Assembly (NCBI GenBank): GCA_046294345.1
Contig: JBKBJT010000016.1
Coordinates: 12,659-76,658, forward strand
DNA length: 64,000 bases
Source of the DNA: Ferrovibrio sp046294345
Lineage (GTDB): Bacteria; Pseudomonadota; Alphaproteobacteria; Ferrovibrionales; Ferrovibrionaceae
Reading direction: 5' to 3'
In this document: one piece after another, positions 25,383 through 33,467 of the stretch
How positions within the stretch are numbered: position 1 is the stretch's first letter
Layout of the letters: each line of letters opens with the position of its first letter
Position numbers and translations under genes: made by a program
Notes under the pieces: generated by a model
What the model was told of the DNA's origin: nothing
The model's input: the letters and a program-made list of their open reading frames with translations, nothing else
Databases searched by the model: none

Positions 25383-28046
25383 ATGAAGACGACGCGGGCG
25401 ATCCGGACCATCACATCGATTGCGGATATCGAAGCGCTTGAGGCGATGCCGTATGATGCGCTGGTCCCGGCGCGCAGGCTGCTCGAGCTGTTCCGTGCCA
25501 CGGCGACGCTGCATCCCTCCCGGCCGGCGCTGACCATGATCGCCGCCGGGGGCTATGCGGGCCAATCCATCACCCTGTCGCATGCCGAGCTGTACCGGGC
25601 GATCCTGCGCGCGGCCAATTTCTTCCACCGACTTGATGCAGATGGTGGCGTCGTTGCCTTTCTGACACCCATTCTGCCCGGCATGGTCGAGGCGCTTTAC
25701 GGCGCGCAGACCAGCGGCGTGGCCAGCACGATCAACTACCTGCTGAATGCGCCGGTCATTGCCGACCTGCTCGCCGCGGAGGGGGCGACAACCCTGGTCA
25801 TCCCGGCCGAGGAGTTGGACGGCGAGGTCTGGCGCAAGGCGAACGAGGTGATCGCCCTGACGCCCACCTTGCGCAACATTGTGGTGCTGGGCGCCTCGGG
25901 CAGGGTCGCCCCGGGCCAGCTCGATTTCCAGGCCGAGCAGAAACGCTGCCGCGACGACGGCCTCGATTTCGCGGACAAGGCCGGCCGGGATACGGTCTGC
26001 GCCCTGTTCCATACCGGGGGCACCACCGGGCGGCCAAAGCTGGTCCAGCTGACGCATGGCAACCAGATCCATGCCGCCTGGAGCTTTGCCCAGGTCCACG
26101 GCCTGGACGAACGCGATGTCGTCATCAACGGTTTTCCGCTTTTTCATGTCGGCGGCACGATCACGGCGGGCCTGTCGGTGCTGGCTGCCGGCGGCCATAT
26201 GATCGTGCCGTCGCCCTATGGCCTGCGCGACAGGGGCGTGATCGCGACCTACTGGAAGATCGTCGAGGCCTTCGGGGTGACGATCGTCGGCGGCGTGCCG
26301 ACCTCGATTGCGGCCATCACTGAAGTGCCGGTCGGGCAGGCCGATATCGCTTCGGTCCGCATGGGCCTCACCGGCGGCGCCGTCTGCCCCAAGGCGGTCA
26401 GCGACCGGTTCCAGTCCCGCACCGGCATCCGGCTTTACGAAACCTACGGGATGACCGAAACGGCGGCCGCCATCGCCTTCAACCCGGGCCGCGCCGTGCC
26501 GGTGCAGGGCAGCGTCGGCTTCCGGGCGCCTTTCGCGCGCACGCGGATCACCAGTCTCGATCCCGCCCGCAGGGACGCGGCCTGCGCTCCGCAGGAAAGC
26601 GGCCTGGTCCAGGTCAGCGGGCCACAGGTATTCCCGGGTTATGTCGATCCCGCGCATAACAGGGAGACCCGCAGTTCCGACGGATGGCTGATCACCGGCG
26701 ATGTCGGTTACCTGACCGAGGACCAGCGCCTGGTGCTGACCGGCCGGGAAAAGGACCTCATCGTCCGCAGCGGGCACAACATCAATCCATCCGACATCGA
26801 GGATGTCGCCAATGTTTTCCCCGGCGTGCAGATTTCTGCCGCGGTGGGCATGCCCGATGCCTATGCCGGTGAGGTGCCGGTACTGTTCGTCGTGCCGTCA
26901 CCCGATGCCGCAATCGACATCGACGCCCTGGAACGGCACCTCGCCAGCGCCATCGCCGAACCGCCGGCGCGGCCGAAACGGATATTCCCAATCGAGGCGC
27001 TGCCGACCACGGCCGTGGGCAAGATCGTCAAGAACGATCTGCGCGACCGCGCCATCGAGGAAAAGGTGCGCACCGAGATTGCGGGCGTGTTCGGCAATCC
27101 GGTCGAGGCCAGGATCCAGGTCGGAAAAGATGAGAAGCTGAACACGGTGGTGCGGGTCGAGGTCGCGACATCGGATGATGGCGCCATCCGGGCGTTGCGG
27201 GCCGCGCTGGAACCCCTGCCGCAGCGATATGACATTGTGGCCATGCCATCGGATGAGGCGGCATCGGCGGACCCCGTATTGCTCAGCCGCTCAGGGCATG
27301 TGGCCACCATCACGCTGAACCGGCCGGCTGCCATGAACGCGCTGTCGCCAGAGGTCATGGATGCGCTGGACCGCGTTCTCGACGATCTGCATGCCGATGC
27401 AGCCACGCGGGTCGTCATCCTTACCGGCGCCGGCCGGGCCTTCTGCGCCGGCGGCGACCTGATCGGATTCGGGCGGGAACTGGCGCTCGATCCGCCTTCG
27501 CTGCTCGACACGCTCGCCTATAACCAGAGAGTGCTCGAAAAGCTGAGATCGCTGCCGGTGCCGGTCGTGGCCGCCGTGAACGGCGTTGCGGTGGCCGGCG
27601 GACTCGAAATGATCCTGGCCTGCGACGTCGTCATCGCCTCCGAGACGGCAAAAATCGGTGATGGCCATGCCAGATACGCTATCGTTCCGGCCGCCGGATC
27701 GACGGTGCAACTTCTGACCAGAATGCACGGTGCGCATGCCCTGCACATGCTGTTCAGCGCCGAGCTGTTTCCGGCCCGGCAATGCATGGACTGGGGCCTG
27801 GTCAACGAGGTGGTTCCGCCGGAGCGGCTGCATGACAGGGCGCTGGAGATAGCGCGGCAATATTGCCAGCAAAGCCCCGCAGTGCTCCGGCATATGAAAT
27901 CGCTGGCCCGTGCCGTGCATGACGGCACGGTGCAGTCGGGTTTACGGGCGGAGCTGTTAGCCTTCCGGACGCACCTGACGAGCCGCGATCTTGCCGAGGG
28001 CCTGCGCGCCTTCCGTGAGAAAAGACAGCCGCGATACGGGGCGTGA
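25383..28046 (+). CDS. Acyl-CoA ligase fused to a crotonase-fold domain
   Basis: This 887-residue fusion has two enzyme domains. Residues about 30-560 are an adenylate-forming acyl-CoA ligase: P-loop HTGGTTGRPK (from H210), YETYGMTE, TGREKDLIVRSGHNI and the C-terminal catalytic lysine in PTTAVGKIVK. Residues about 635-887 are a crotonase domain (ITLNRPAAMNALS, the oxyanion segment GAGRAFCAGGDL, AVNGVAVAGGLEM). By hand alignment to rat enoyl-CoA hydratase both catalytic glutamates (E144, E164) fall on histidines, H762 and H788. A plain hydratase is therefore unlikely; lyase, isomerase or hydrolase chemistry is possible. It should activate the imported acid with CoA and process it further. Confidence 0.85.
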   Translation: MKTTRAIRTITSIADIEALEAMPYDALVPARRLLELFRATATLHPSRPALTMIAAGGYAGQSITLSHAELYRAILRAANFFHRLDADGGVVAFLTPILPGMVEALYGAQTSGVASTINYLLNAPVIADLLAAEGATTLVIPAEELDGEVWRKANEVIALTPTLRNIVVLGASGRVAPGQLDFQAEQKRCRDDGLDFADKAGRDTVCALFHTGGTTGRPKLVQLTHGNQIHAAWSFAQVHGLDERDVVINGFPLFHVGGTITAGLSVLAAGGHMIVPSPYGLRDRGVIATYWKIVEAFGVTIVGGVPTSIAAITEVPVGQADIASVRMGLTGGAVCPKAVSDRFQSRTGIRLYETYGMTETAAAIAFNPGRAVPVQGSVGFRAPFARTRITSLDPARRDAACAPQESGLVQVSGPQVFPGYVDPAHNRETRSSDGWLITGDVGYLTEDQRLVLTGREKDLIVRSGHNINPSDIEDVANVFPGVQISAAVGMPDAYAGEVPVLFVVPSPDAAIDIDALERHLASAIAEPPARPKRIFPIEALPTTAVGKIVKNDLRDRAIEEKVRTEIAGVFGNPVEARIQVGKDEKLNTVVRVEVATSDDGAIRALRAALEPLPQRYDIVAMPSDEAASADPVLLSRSGHVATITLNRPAAMNALSPEVMDALDRVLDDLHADAATRVVILTGAGRAFCAGGDLIGFGRELALDPPSLLDTLAYNQRVLEKLRSLPVPVVAAVNGVAVAGGLEMILACDVVIASETAKIGDGHARYAIVPAAGSTVQLLTRMHGAHALHMLFSAELFPARQCMDWGLVNEVVPPERLHDRALEIARQYCQQSPAVLRHMKSLARAVHDGTVQSGLRAELLAFRTHLTSRDLAEGLRAFREKRQPRYGA

Positions 28047-28125
28047 TCCTTAATCCCGGATTGCTCTTCATTCCCAGCTGAAATTCACAATTTCCAGACG
28101 ATGCCGTGTGGCTTAAAAATAAGTA

Positions 28126-28157
28126 TTGACTTAATTAAGTTAAAATTTAAATATAAG
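28126..28157 (+). promoter_or_regulatory. Promoter and operator of the arsR-type gene
   Basis: A -35 TTGACT (28126-28131) overlaps a perfect 12-bp palindrome ACTTAATTAAGT (28129-28140), which extends to 18 bp with one mismatched pair. An AT-rich -10 region (TTAAAT/TAAATA, 28147-28153) follows. The start of transcription would fall within a few bases of the ATG at 28162, and no ribosome site is visible, so the message may be leaderless. The palindrome is the obvious autorepression site. Confidence 0.6.
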
Positions 28158-28161
28158 CGCC

Positions 28162-28497
28162 ATGGAACATTTCACCGCCCTGGCCGATCCCACCCGCCGT
28201 CAGATCGTGGAACTGCTCGGTCGCGGCGAACGTGCCGCCGGGGAGATCGCAGAAGGCTTTGCGATCTCGGCGCCGGCGGTGTCGCAGCACCTGAAAGTAC
28301 TGCGCGAGGCGGGGCTGGTGCGGGTGCGGGTCGATGGCCAGCGGCGAATCTACGAACTCAATCCCGAGGGCCTGGCCGAGATCGATGCCTGGCTCGATCG
28401 TGTGCGCCGCTTCTGGGCGCCGCGGCTGGATGCCCTGGAGGCAGAGTTGCGCAAGCCGGCTCCGGCCAAGAGGACAGCGAAAGGAAGCAAGCGATGA
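28162..28497 (+). CDS. ArsR-family transcriptional regulator
   Basis: This 111-residue winged-helix protein begins MEHFTALADPTRRQIVELL and has the recognition helix in SAPAVSQHLKVLREAGLV. No cysteine metal site is present, so it belongs to the non-metal subgroup usually paired with an SRPBCC (AHSA1) protein. That partner starts 3 bp before this gene's stop (ATGA overlap). It probably represses its own operon through the palindrome at 28129-28140. The lysine- and alanine-rich tail is unstructured. Confidence 0.9.
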   Translation: MEHFTALADPTRRQIVELLGRGERAAGEIAEGFAISAPAVSQHLKVLREAGLVRVRVDGQRRIYELNPEGLAEIDAWLDRVRRFWAPRLDALEAELRKPAPAKRTAKGSKR

Positions 28498-29069
28498 ACA
28501 CTCTCTCGATGAAGCATGTGATCGACAACGATGCCTTCGGTACGGTACTCGAATCTGGCGCTATACGGTTCCGACGTTTGTTGCCGGGCCCCATCGAACG
28601 GGTCTGGGAATACATCACCGATCCGGAAAAGCGCGCCACCTGGCTGGCGGCGGGTGAAATGGAATTGCGTGTCGGCGGCAAGGTGACGCTCAACTTCCAC
28701 AATGCCAGGCTGGCACCGAAAGGCGAAGCCGTGCCCGAATGGCTTCAGCCTTTTACCGGGCCGATGTCGATGAACGGCCAGATCACGCAGCTGGAGGCAC
28801 CGCACAGGCTCGGCATGACCTGGGGCGATGCCGGCGATGGCAGTCCGGCCTCGGAAGTCCTGTTCGAGCTGGAAGCGCAGGGCAAGAACGTTGTGCTGGT
28901 GCTGACGCATCGCCGCCTGACAAGCAACCGTGAGGGGTTGATGGTTTCCTGTGGCTGGCATGTGCATCTGGGTGTTCTGGTCGCCCAGATGAATGGCGAC
29001 CCGGCACCGGCCTACTGGACGAAATTCGACAAACTGCAGCCAGTTTATCGGAAGCATTTCCCCGAATAA
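28494..29069 (+). CDS. SRPBCC/AHSA1-family protein
   Basis: This 191-residue protein has the START-like helix-grip fold of the AHSA1 family (FRRLLPGPIERVWEYITDPEKRATWLAAGEMELRVGG in pieces, RLGMTWGD). Members bind hydrophobic ligands; most in ArsR pairs have no known function. The start at 28494 is coupled to the regulator. It is followed by a clear terminator. Confidence 0.85.
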   Translation: MNTLSMKHVIDNDAFGTVLESGAIRFRRLLPGPIERVWEYITDPEKRATWLAAGEMELRVGGKVTLNFHNARLAPKGEAVPEWLQPFTGPMSMNGQITQLEAPHRLGMTWGDAGDGSPASEVLFELEAQGKNVVLVLTHRRLTSNREGLMVSCGWHVHLGVLVAQMNGDPAPAYWTKFDKLQPVYRKHFPE

Positions 29070-29076
29070 CAAACGA

Positions 29077-29108
29077 AAAGCCCGGCCTGGTTTCCCAGGT
29101 CGGGCTTT
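29077..29108 (+). terminator. Rho-independent terminator after the SRPBCC gene
   Basis: AAAGCCCGGCCTGG pairs with CCAGGTCGGGCTTT across a TTTC loop, with one G-U pair and the terminal A/T run acting in both directions. It ends the arsR operon and may also stop transcripts from the aminotransferase gene on the other strand. Confidence 0.85.
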
Positions 29109-29143
29109 CCCATGGAGCCGCTGGCTGCCAGTTTAGCTTCTGA

Positions 29144-30472
29144 TCAGTTCACGCTCTGGATCGCGTCCTTCAGGATGCCGAAGATATCGTCGATATGCTG
29201 CTTCTTCAGGATCAGCGGCGGCGAAAGAGCGATGGTATCGCCGGTCAGGCGTGCCATCAGACCGTTTTCATAGGCCTTCACGAAGACCTCGTAGCCGCGT
29301 TTGGTGGGGCCATCTTCGCGCGGCGCCAGTTCGATGGCCGCCATGATGCCGCAATTGCGGATATCGATGACGTTCTTCACGCCCTTCAGGCTGTGCGCGG
29401 CTTCCTCCCAATAGGGCGTGAGCGCCTTGGCATTCTCGAAGATGCCTTCATCGCGATAAAGGTCGAGCGTGGCGATGCCGGCGGCGCAGGCCAGCGCATG
29501 GGCCGAGTAGGTATAGCCGTGGAACAGCTCGATCATGTGCTCGGGGCCCTGCATGAAGGCGTCGTGCACATGCTTGCGGGCAAACACCGCCGCCGCCGGC
29601 ACGGCGGCATTGGTCAGGCCCTTGGCGACCGTCATCATGTCGGGGATCACGCCGAAGGTATCGGCGCCGAAGGCGGCGCCTGTGCGGCCGAAGCCACAGA
29701 TCACCTCGTCGAAAATCAGCAGGATGCCGTGCTTGTCGCAGATCTGGCGCAGCTTCTGCAGATAACCCTTCGGCGGTACCAGCACGCCGGTTGAACCCGC
29801 CACCGGCTCGACGATCACGGCGGCGATGGTGCTGGCATCGTGCAGGGCGACGATGCGCTCCAGGTCGTCGGCCAGATGCGTGCCCCAGTCGGGCTGGCCC
29901 TTGGAAAAGGCCATGTCCTTCAGGCTGTGGGTATGCGGCAGATGGTCGACGCCGGCCAGCATCGGGCCGAACACCTTGCGATTCGAGACGATGCCGCCAA
30001 CCGAGATGCCGCCGAAACCGACACCATGATAACCGCGCTCGCGACCGATCAGACGGGTGCGTGCGCCTTCGCCGCGGGCGCGGTGATAGGCGATGGCGAT
30101 CTTAAGCGCCGTATCCACGGCTTCCGAACCGGAATTAGCGAAGAAAACATGGTTCAGGTCGCCCGGTGCGAGATGGGCGAGACGGGCGGCGAATTCAAAG
30201 GCTTTCGGATGGCCCATCTGGAAGGTGGGCGCAAAATCCATCTCCGCGGCCTGCTTCTTGATCGCATCCACGATCGGCTGGCGGCAATGGCCGGCATTGA
30301 CGCACCACAGACCGGCGCTGCCGTCGATCACCTGGCGGCCGTCATGGGTGGTGTAGTGCATGTCCTTGGCACCGACCAGCAGGCGCGGCTTGGCCTTGAA
30401 CTGCCGATTGGCGGTGAACGGCATCCAGAAGGATTCGAGGTCGTTCGGGACGGCGGCGGAAGTGGCGGACAT
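29144..30472 (-). CDS. Class III omega-aminotransferase (omega-amino acid/diamine-pyruvate type)
   Basis: This 442-residue PLP enzyme has FWMPFTANRQFK near the start, GSAGLWCVNAGH, the FANSGSEAVDTALK phosphate-binding segment, FDEVICGFGRTG and the PLP lysine in TVAKGLTNAAVP. This set is typical of beta-alanine:pyruvate and putrescine:pyruvate aminotransferases. The start at 30472 has GGAGA upstream; an in-frame extension is rejected. It is divergent from an XRE-cupin regulator with a PuuR-like site, which favours a polyamine, GABA or beta-alanine pathway. Confidence 0.9.
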   Translation of the reverse strand: MSATSAAVPNDLESFWMPFTANRQFKAKPRLLVGAKDMHYTTHDGRQVIDGSAGLWCVNAGHCRQPIVDAIKKQAAEMDFAPTFQMGHPKAFEFAARLAHLAPGDLNHVFFANSGSEAVDTALKIAIAYHRARGEGARTRLIGRERGYHGVGFGGISVGGIVSNRKVFGPMLAGVDHLPHTHSLKDMAFSKGQPDWGTHLADDLERIVALHDASTIAAVIVEPVAGSTGVLVPPKGYLQKLRQICDKHGILLIFDEVICGFGRTGAAFGADTFGVIPDMMTVAKGLTNAAVPAAAVFARKHVHDAFMQGPEHMIELFHGYTYSAHALACAAGIATLDLYRDEGIFENAKALTPYWEEAAHSLKGVKNVIDIRNCGIMAAIELAPREDGPTKRGYEVFVKAYENGLMARLTGDTIALSPPLILKKQHIDDIFGILKDAIQSVN

Positions 30473-30576
30473 GGGTGTCTCCGGTCGGCACAGAAAGAGG
30501 GGAGCAGGAATGAAAGTACGTCGATAATCGGGGAGTTTGAGATGCCGAAACAACGCTTTTCTTGTCTCTTGTAAAA

Positions 30577-30594
30577 TATTGAAATTATTGAAAT
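30577..30594 (+). repeat. Tandem repeat TATTGAAAT in the divergent promoter
   Basis: Two perfect copies of TATTGAAAT stand head to tail (30577-30585, 30586-30594) in the AT-rich gap between the aminotransferase and its presumed regulator. It may be part of a binding site. Confidence 0.5.
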
Positions 30595-30609
30595 CAAACA
30601 GAGATATGT

Positions 30610-30624
30610 TAAATATAATAAACA
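30610..30624 (+). promoter_or_regulatory. PuuR-like operator candidate
   Basis: TAAATATAATAAACA agrees at 13 of 15 positions with the E. coli PuuR site as I recall it (AAAATATAATGAACA). It lies 28 bp before the XRE-cupin gene, whose product has the PuuR domain layout. The match is from memory and the region is AT-rich, so it is tentative. Confidence 0.45.
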
Positions 30625-30651
30625 CTGAAACAGGGATTATGGGGTCGTGGC

Positions 30652-31203
30652 ATGGAGATCGATATCGGCAGCCGGCTGAAAGGCGTGCGGATTGCCCGGA
30701 AACTCTCGCAACGGGAGTTGGCCCGCCGGGCCGGCGTGACCAATGCCACCATCTCGCTGATCGAGTCGAACCAGGTGAACCCTTCGGTCGGTGCGCTCAA
30801 GCGCGTGCTGGACGGCCTGCCAATGGGTCTGGCGGAATTCTTCGCCATGGAGGAGCAGCCGGCGCCGCGCAAGGCTTTCTACGCGGCCGAGGAACTGGCG
30901 GAGGTTGGCAAGGGTAAGATCAGCTATCGCCAGATTGGCGCCGACCTGAGCGGCAGGGCCCTGCAGATCCTGGTTGAACGCTACGCCCCCGGAGCCGATA
31001 CCGGTCGCGTCATGCTGCGCCATGAGGGCGAGGAAGGCGGCGTGGTGATCCGCGGCCGCATCGAGGTGACCGTGGCGGGCCAGGCCCGCGTGCTGGGGCC
31101 GGGCGATGCCTATTATTTCGAAAGCGCGCAGCCGCACAGGTTCCGCAACTTGAGCAAGGAACCCTGCGAACTGATCAGCGCCTGCACGCCGCCCAGTTTC
31201 TGA
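30652..31203 (+). CDS. XRE-cupin regulator (PuuR-like)
   Basis: This 183-residue protein has an N-terminal XRE helix-turn-helix (about 8-62, LSQRELARRAGVTNATISLIE) and a C-terminal cupin (about 105-175, with RHEGEEGGVVIRGRIEVTV and YYFESAQPHRFRN). This layout is that of PuuR and related sensors of polyamines or amino acids. It is divergent from the omega-aminotransferase and probably controls it and itself. It converges on ridA. Confidence 0.9.
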   Translation: MEIDIGSRLKGVRIARKLSQRELARRAGVTNATISLIESNQVNPSVGALKRVLDGLPMGLAEFFAMEEQPAPRKAFYAAEELAEVGKGKISYRQIGADLSGRALQILVERYAPGADTGRVMLRHEGEEGGVVIRGRIEVTVAGQARVLGPGDAYYFESAQPHRFRNLSKEPCELISACTPPSF

Positions 31204-31218
31204 CGGTGCTTCTGACGG

Positions 31219-31572
31219 TCAATCCTTCGTCGCGGCGACCACGACGATCTCCACCATATGCGGATATTCCAGCGTGGCGCCGATGCAGGCGCGCTGCGGC
31301 TCGTTGGCGCGGTCGACCCAGCCAAGCCAGACATCGTTCATCGCGGCCTTCTGCGCCATGTCGGCGATATAGACCGTCACCGACAGCAGCCGGGATTTAT
31401 CCGTGCCGGCCTCGGTGAGATGCCGCTCGATCTTGGCCAGCGTTTCCTGCGTCTGTCGGCGCATGTCCTGTTCGGCCGTATCGGCCACGGCCACGGTGAA
31501 GACCAGGTTGCCATAGGCCACGGCGCGGCTGCGGCCCGGCGCCATGCCGGGAAAACGAGTTATGGGCAGCAT
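31219..31572 (-). CDS. RidA/YjgF-family protein
   Basis: This 117-residue protein has the RidA fold and the segment TLEYPHMVEIVVVAA near the C-terminus. The arginine that binds the substrate carboxylate in true RidA enzymes is not clear here: the usual CxRxxV pattern reads CIGATLEY, without the arginine. It may therefore belong to another YjgF subgroup, which often sits in catabolic operons. It starts 8 bp after the TRAP large permease and should be the last gene of that operon. Confidence 0.82.
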   Translation of the reverse strand: MLPITRFPGMAPGRSRAVAYGNLVFTVAVADTAEQDMRRQTQETLAKIERHLTEAGTDKSRLLSVTVYIADMAQKAAMNDVWLGWVDRANEPQRACIGATLEYPHMVEIVVVAATKD

Positions 31573-31580
31573 CGTCTATC

Positions 31581-32891
31581 TCACTTCACCCCGCCGATCA
31601 TCTGGTTCGGCAACCAGGTGACCAGGCCGGGCACGAAATAGATCAATGCCACGGCCACGCACATCAGCAGGAACAGCGGGAAGGCTGTCTTGGCGATGTA
31701 GGTGATCTGGTGCCCGGTCATGCCCTGCAGCACAAACAGGTTGAAGCCGACCGGGGGCGTGATCTGCGCCATTTCCACCACCAGAACCAGGAAGATGCCG
31801 AACCAGACCAGATCGATGCCGACGCGCTCGATCATCGGCAGCACGATGGCCATGGTCAGCACTACCATCGAGATGCCGTCCAGGAAGCAGCCCAGCACGA
31901 TGTAGAAGACCATCAGCACGACGATCAGCGCGCCGGCGCTCAGGTCCATCTTGTCGATCCAGTCGGCCAGATGACGCGGCAGGCCGGTGAAGCCCATGGC
32001 CAGCGTCAGGAAAGCGGCGCCGGCCAGGATCAGCGCGATCATGCAGCTCAGGCGCGTGGCGCCCAGCAGGCTGTCGGAAAAAGTTTTCCAGGTCAGCGAT
32101 CCCTGCGTCTTGGCCACGATCAGCGCGCCGACGACACCCAGGCCGGCAGCCTCGGTGGCAGTAGCGATGCCGGTATAGATTGAACCCAGCACGGCAATGA
32201 TCAGGCCGACGGTGGGCAGCAGGTGGCGCGAGGCCCAGACTTTCTGCCGGAAGGTGTATCGCTCGGTCGGTTTCGGAATCCGCCCCGGATTCAGCAGCGA
32301 CCACACAATGATGTAGCCCATGAACAGCGCACCGAGCAGGATGCCGGGCAGCACGCCGCCGATGAACAGCTTGGAGATCGAGACGTCGGTAGCGACACCG
32401 TACACGATCATGATCAGCGAGGGCGGGATCAGCAGGCCCAGCGTGCCGGCGCCGGCCAGGGTGCCGATCACCAGGTCTTCCGGATAATTGCGCGCGCGCA
32501 GTTCCGGGATGCTCATCTTGCCGATGGTGGCGCAGGTGGCGGCGGAAGAGCCGGAGACGGCGGCGAAGATGGTGCAGCCGATCACGTTGGTGTGCAGCAG
32601 GCGGCCGGGAATGCGTGTCATCCACGGCGCCAGGCCGCGGAACATGTCTTCCGACAGTTTGGTGCGGAACAGGATTTCGCCCATCCAGATGAACATCGGC
32701 AGGGCAGTCAGCGTCCAGCTCGAACTGGCGCCCCAGATGGTGGTGACCATGGCATCGCCCACCGGCCGAGAAGTGAACAGGGCCATGGCAAGCCAGCCGC
32801 AGGCCAGCAGGCCCAGGCCGATCCACAAACCGGCGGCAAACAGCGCGAACAGGGCGGCGATCAGGAAAACGGCGATAACGATCTGGTCCAT
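31581..32891 (-). CDS. TRAP transporter large permease (DctM type)
   Basis: This 436-residue membrane protein has about 12 helices of the DctM family (MFIWMGEILFRTKLSEDMF, SGSSAATCATIGK, PPSLIMIVYG, ITPPVGFNLFV). It forms the Na+-driven transport channel with the small permease. The start at 32891 lies 8 bp after the small permease stop; longer readings are rejected. Confidence 0.93.
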   Translation of the reverse strand: MDQIVIAVFLIAALFALFAAGLWIGLGLLACGWLAMALFTSRPVGDAMVTTIWGASSSWTLTALPMFIWMGEILFRTKLSEDMFRGLAPWMTRIPGRLLHTNVIGCTIFAAVSGSSAATCATIGKMSIPELRARNYPEDLVIGTLAGAGTLGLLIPPSLIMIVYGVATDVSISKLFIGGVLPGILLGALFMGYIIVWSLLNPGRIPKPTERYTFRQKVWASRHLLPTVGLIIAVLGSIYTGIATATEAAGLGVVGALIVAKTQGSLTWKTFSDSLLGATRLSCMIALILAGAAFLTLAMGFTGLPRHLADWIDKMDLSAGALIVVLMVFYIVLGCFLDGISMVVLTMAIVLPMIERVGIDLVWFGIFLVLVVEMAQITPPVGFNLFVLQGMTGHQITYIAKTAFPLFLLMCVAVALIYFVPGLVTWLPNQMIGGVK

Positions 32892-32899
32892 GTCAGGGC

Positions 32900-33409
32900 C
32901 TATTCGGTGCGGGCGAGTTCGGCATTCTGGGCACCCAGCGGTTTGCCGCGCAGGACCAGCACCAGTTCCTCGATGAAGGCGATGCAGAAGATCACCGTGC
33001 CGAGCGCCATGGCAAGCTGCGGAATCCACAGCGGCGTCGCATCGTTCGCGGTGCTGATGTCGTTGAACTTGTAGGACCACCAGGCCATCTTCACGCTGTA
33101 GAAGGCGAAGGCACCGCTGATCAGCACGGCAAGGGCCAGGCAGAACAGCTCCAGGCCGCGCCGCGACTTTCCGGTGAAGCGGCTGATCACCAGGGTGACG
33201 CGGATATGGTCGCCTTTCACCAGGGTGCCGGCCAGCGCCAGGAAGGATGCCGCAGCCATGAAATAGCCGGCATAGGAGTCGATGCCGCGGATGTAGAAAT
33301 TGAACTGGCGGCCGAGGATGCTGAGGATGATCGTCGCCAGCAGGGCGATCATGAACAGGCCGGCGAGCCAGAGGCTGGCCCGGTAGAGCGGCGCGAGCGG
33401 AGATTGCAT
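32900..33409 (-). CDS. TRAP transporter small permease (DctQ type)
   Basis: This 169-residue protein has four membrane helices of the DctQ family. It bridges the large permease and is needed for its function. The start at 33409 follows a GGAG-like site; an in-frame extension reaches into the dctP-like gene and is rejected. A terminator-like hairpin separates it from the upstream binding-protein gene. Confidence 0.9.
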   Translation of the reverse strand: MQSPLAPLYRASLWLAGLFMIALLATIILSILGRQFNFYIRGIDSYAGYFMAAASFLALAGTLVKGDHIRVTLVISRFTGKSRRGLELFCLALAVLISGAFAFYSVKMAWWSYKFNDISTANDATPLWIPQLAMALGTVIFCIAFIEELVLVLRGKPLGAQNAELARTE

Positions 33410-33427
33410 GGAGGGACTCGATGGCAG

Positions 33428-33461
33428 AAAAGCGCCGGGCGGGTTTTGAGGCCCGCCCGGC
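33428..33461 (-). terminator. Intra-operon attenuator between TRAP binding protein and permeases
   Basis: On the minus strand GCCGGGCGGG pairs perfectly with CCCGCCCGGC (33461-33452 with 33443-33434, loop of 8), followed at once by GCTTTT. This is a partial Rho-independent terminator. It would let the binding protein be made in excess over the two permeases and ridA. Confidence 0.7.
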
Positions 33462-33467
33462 TGGGAT

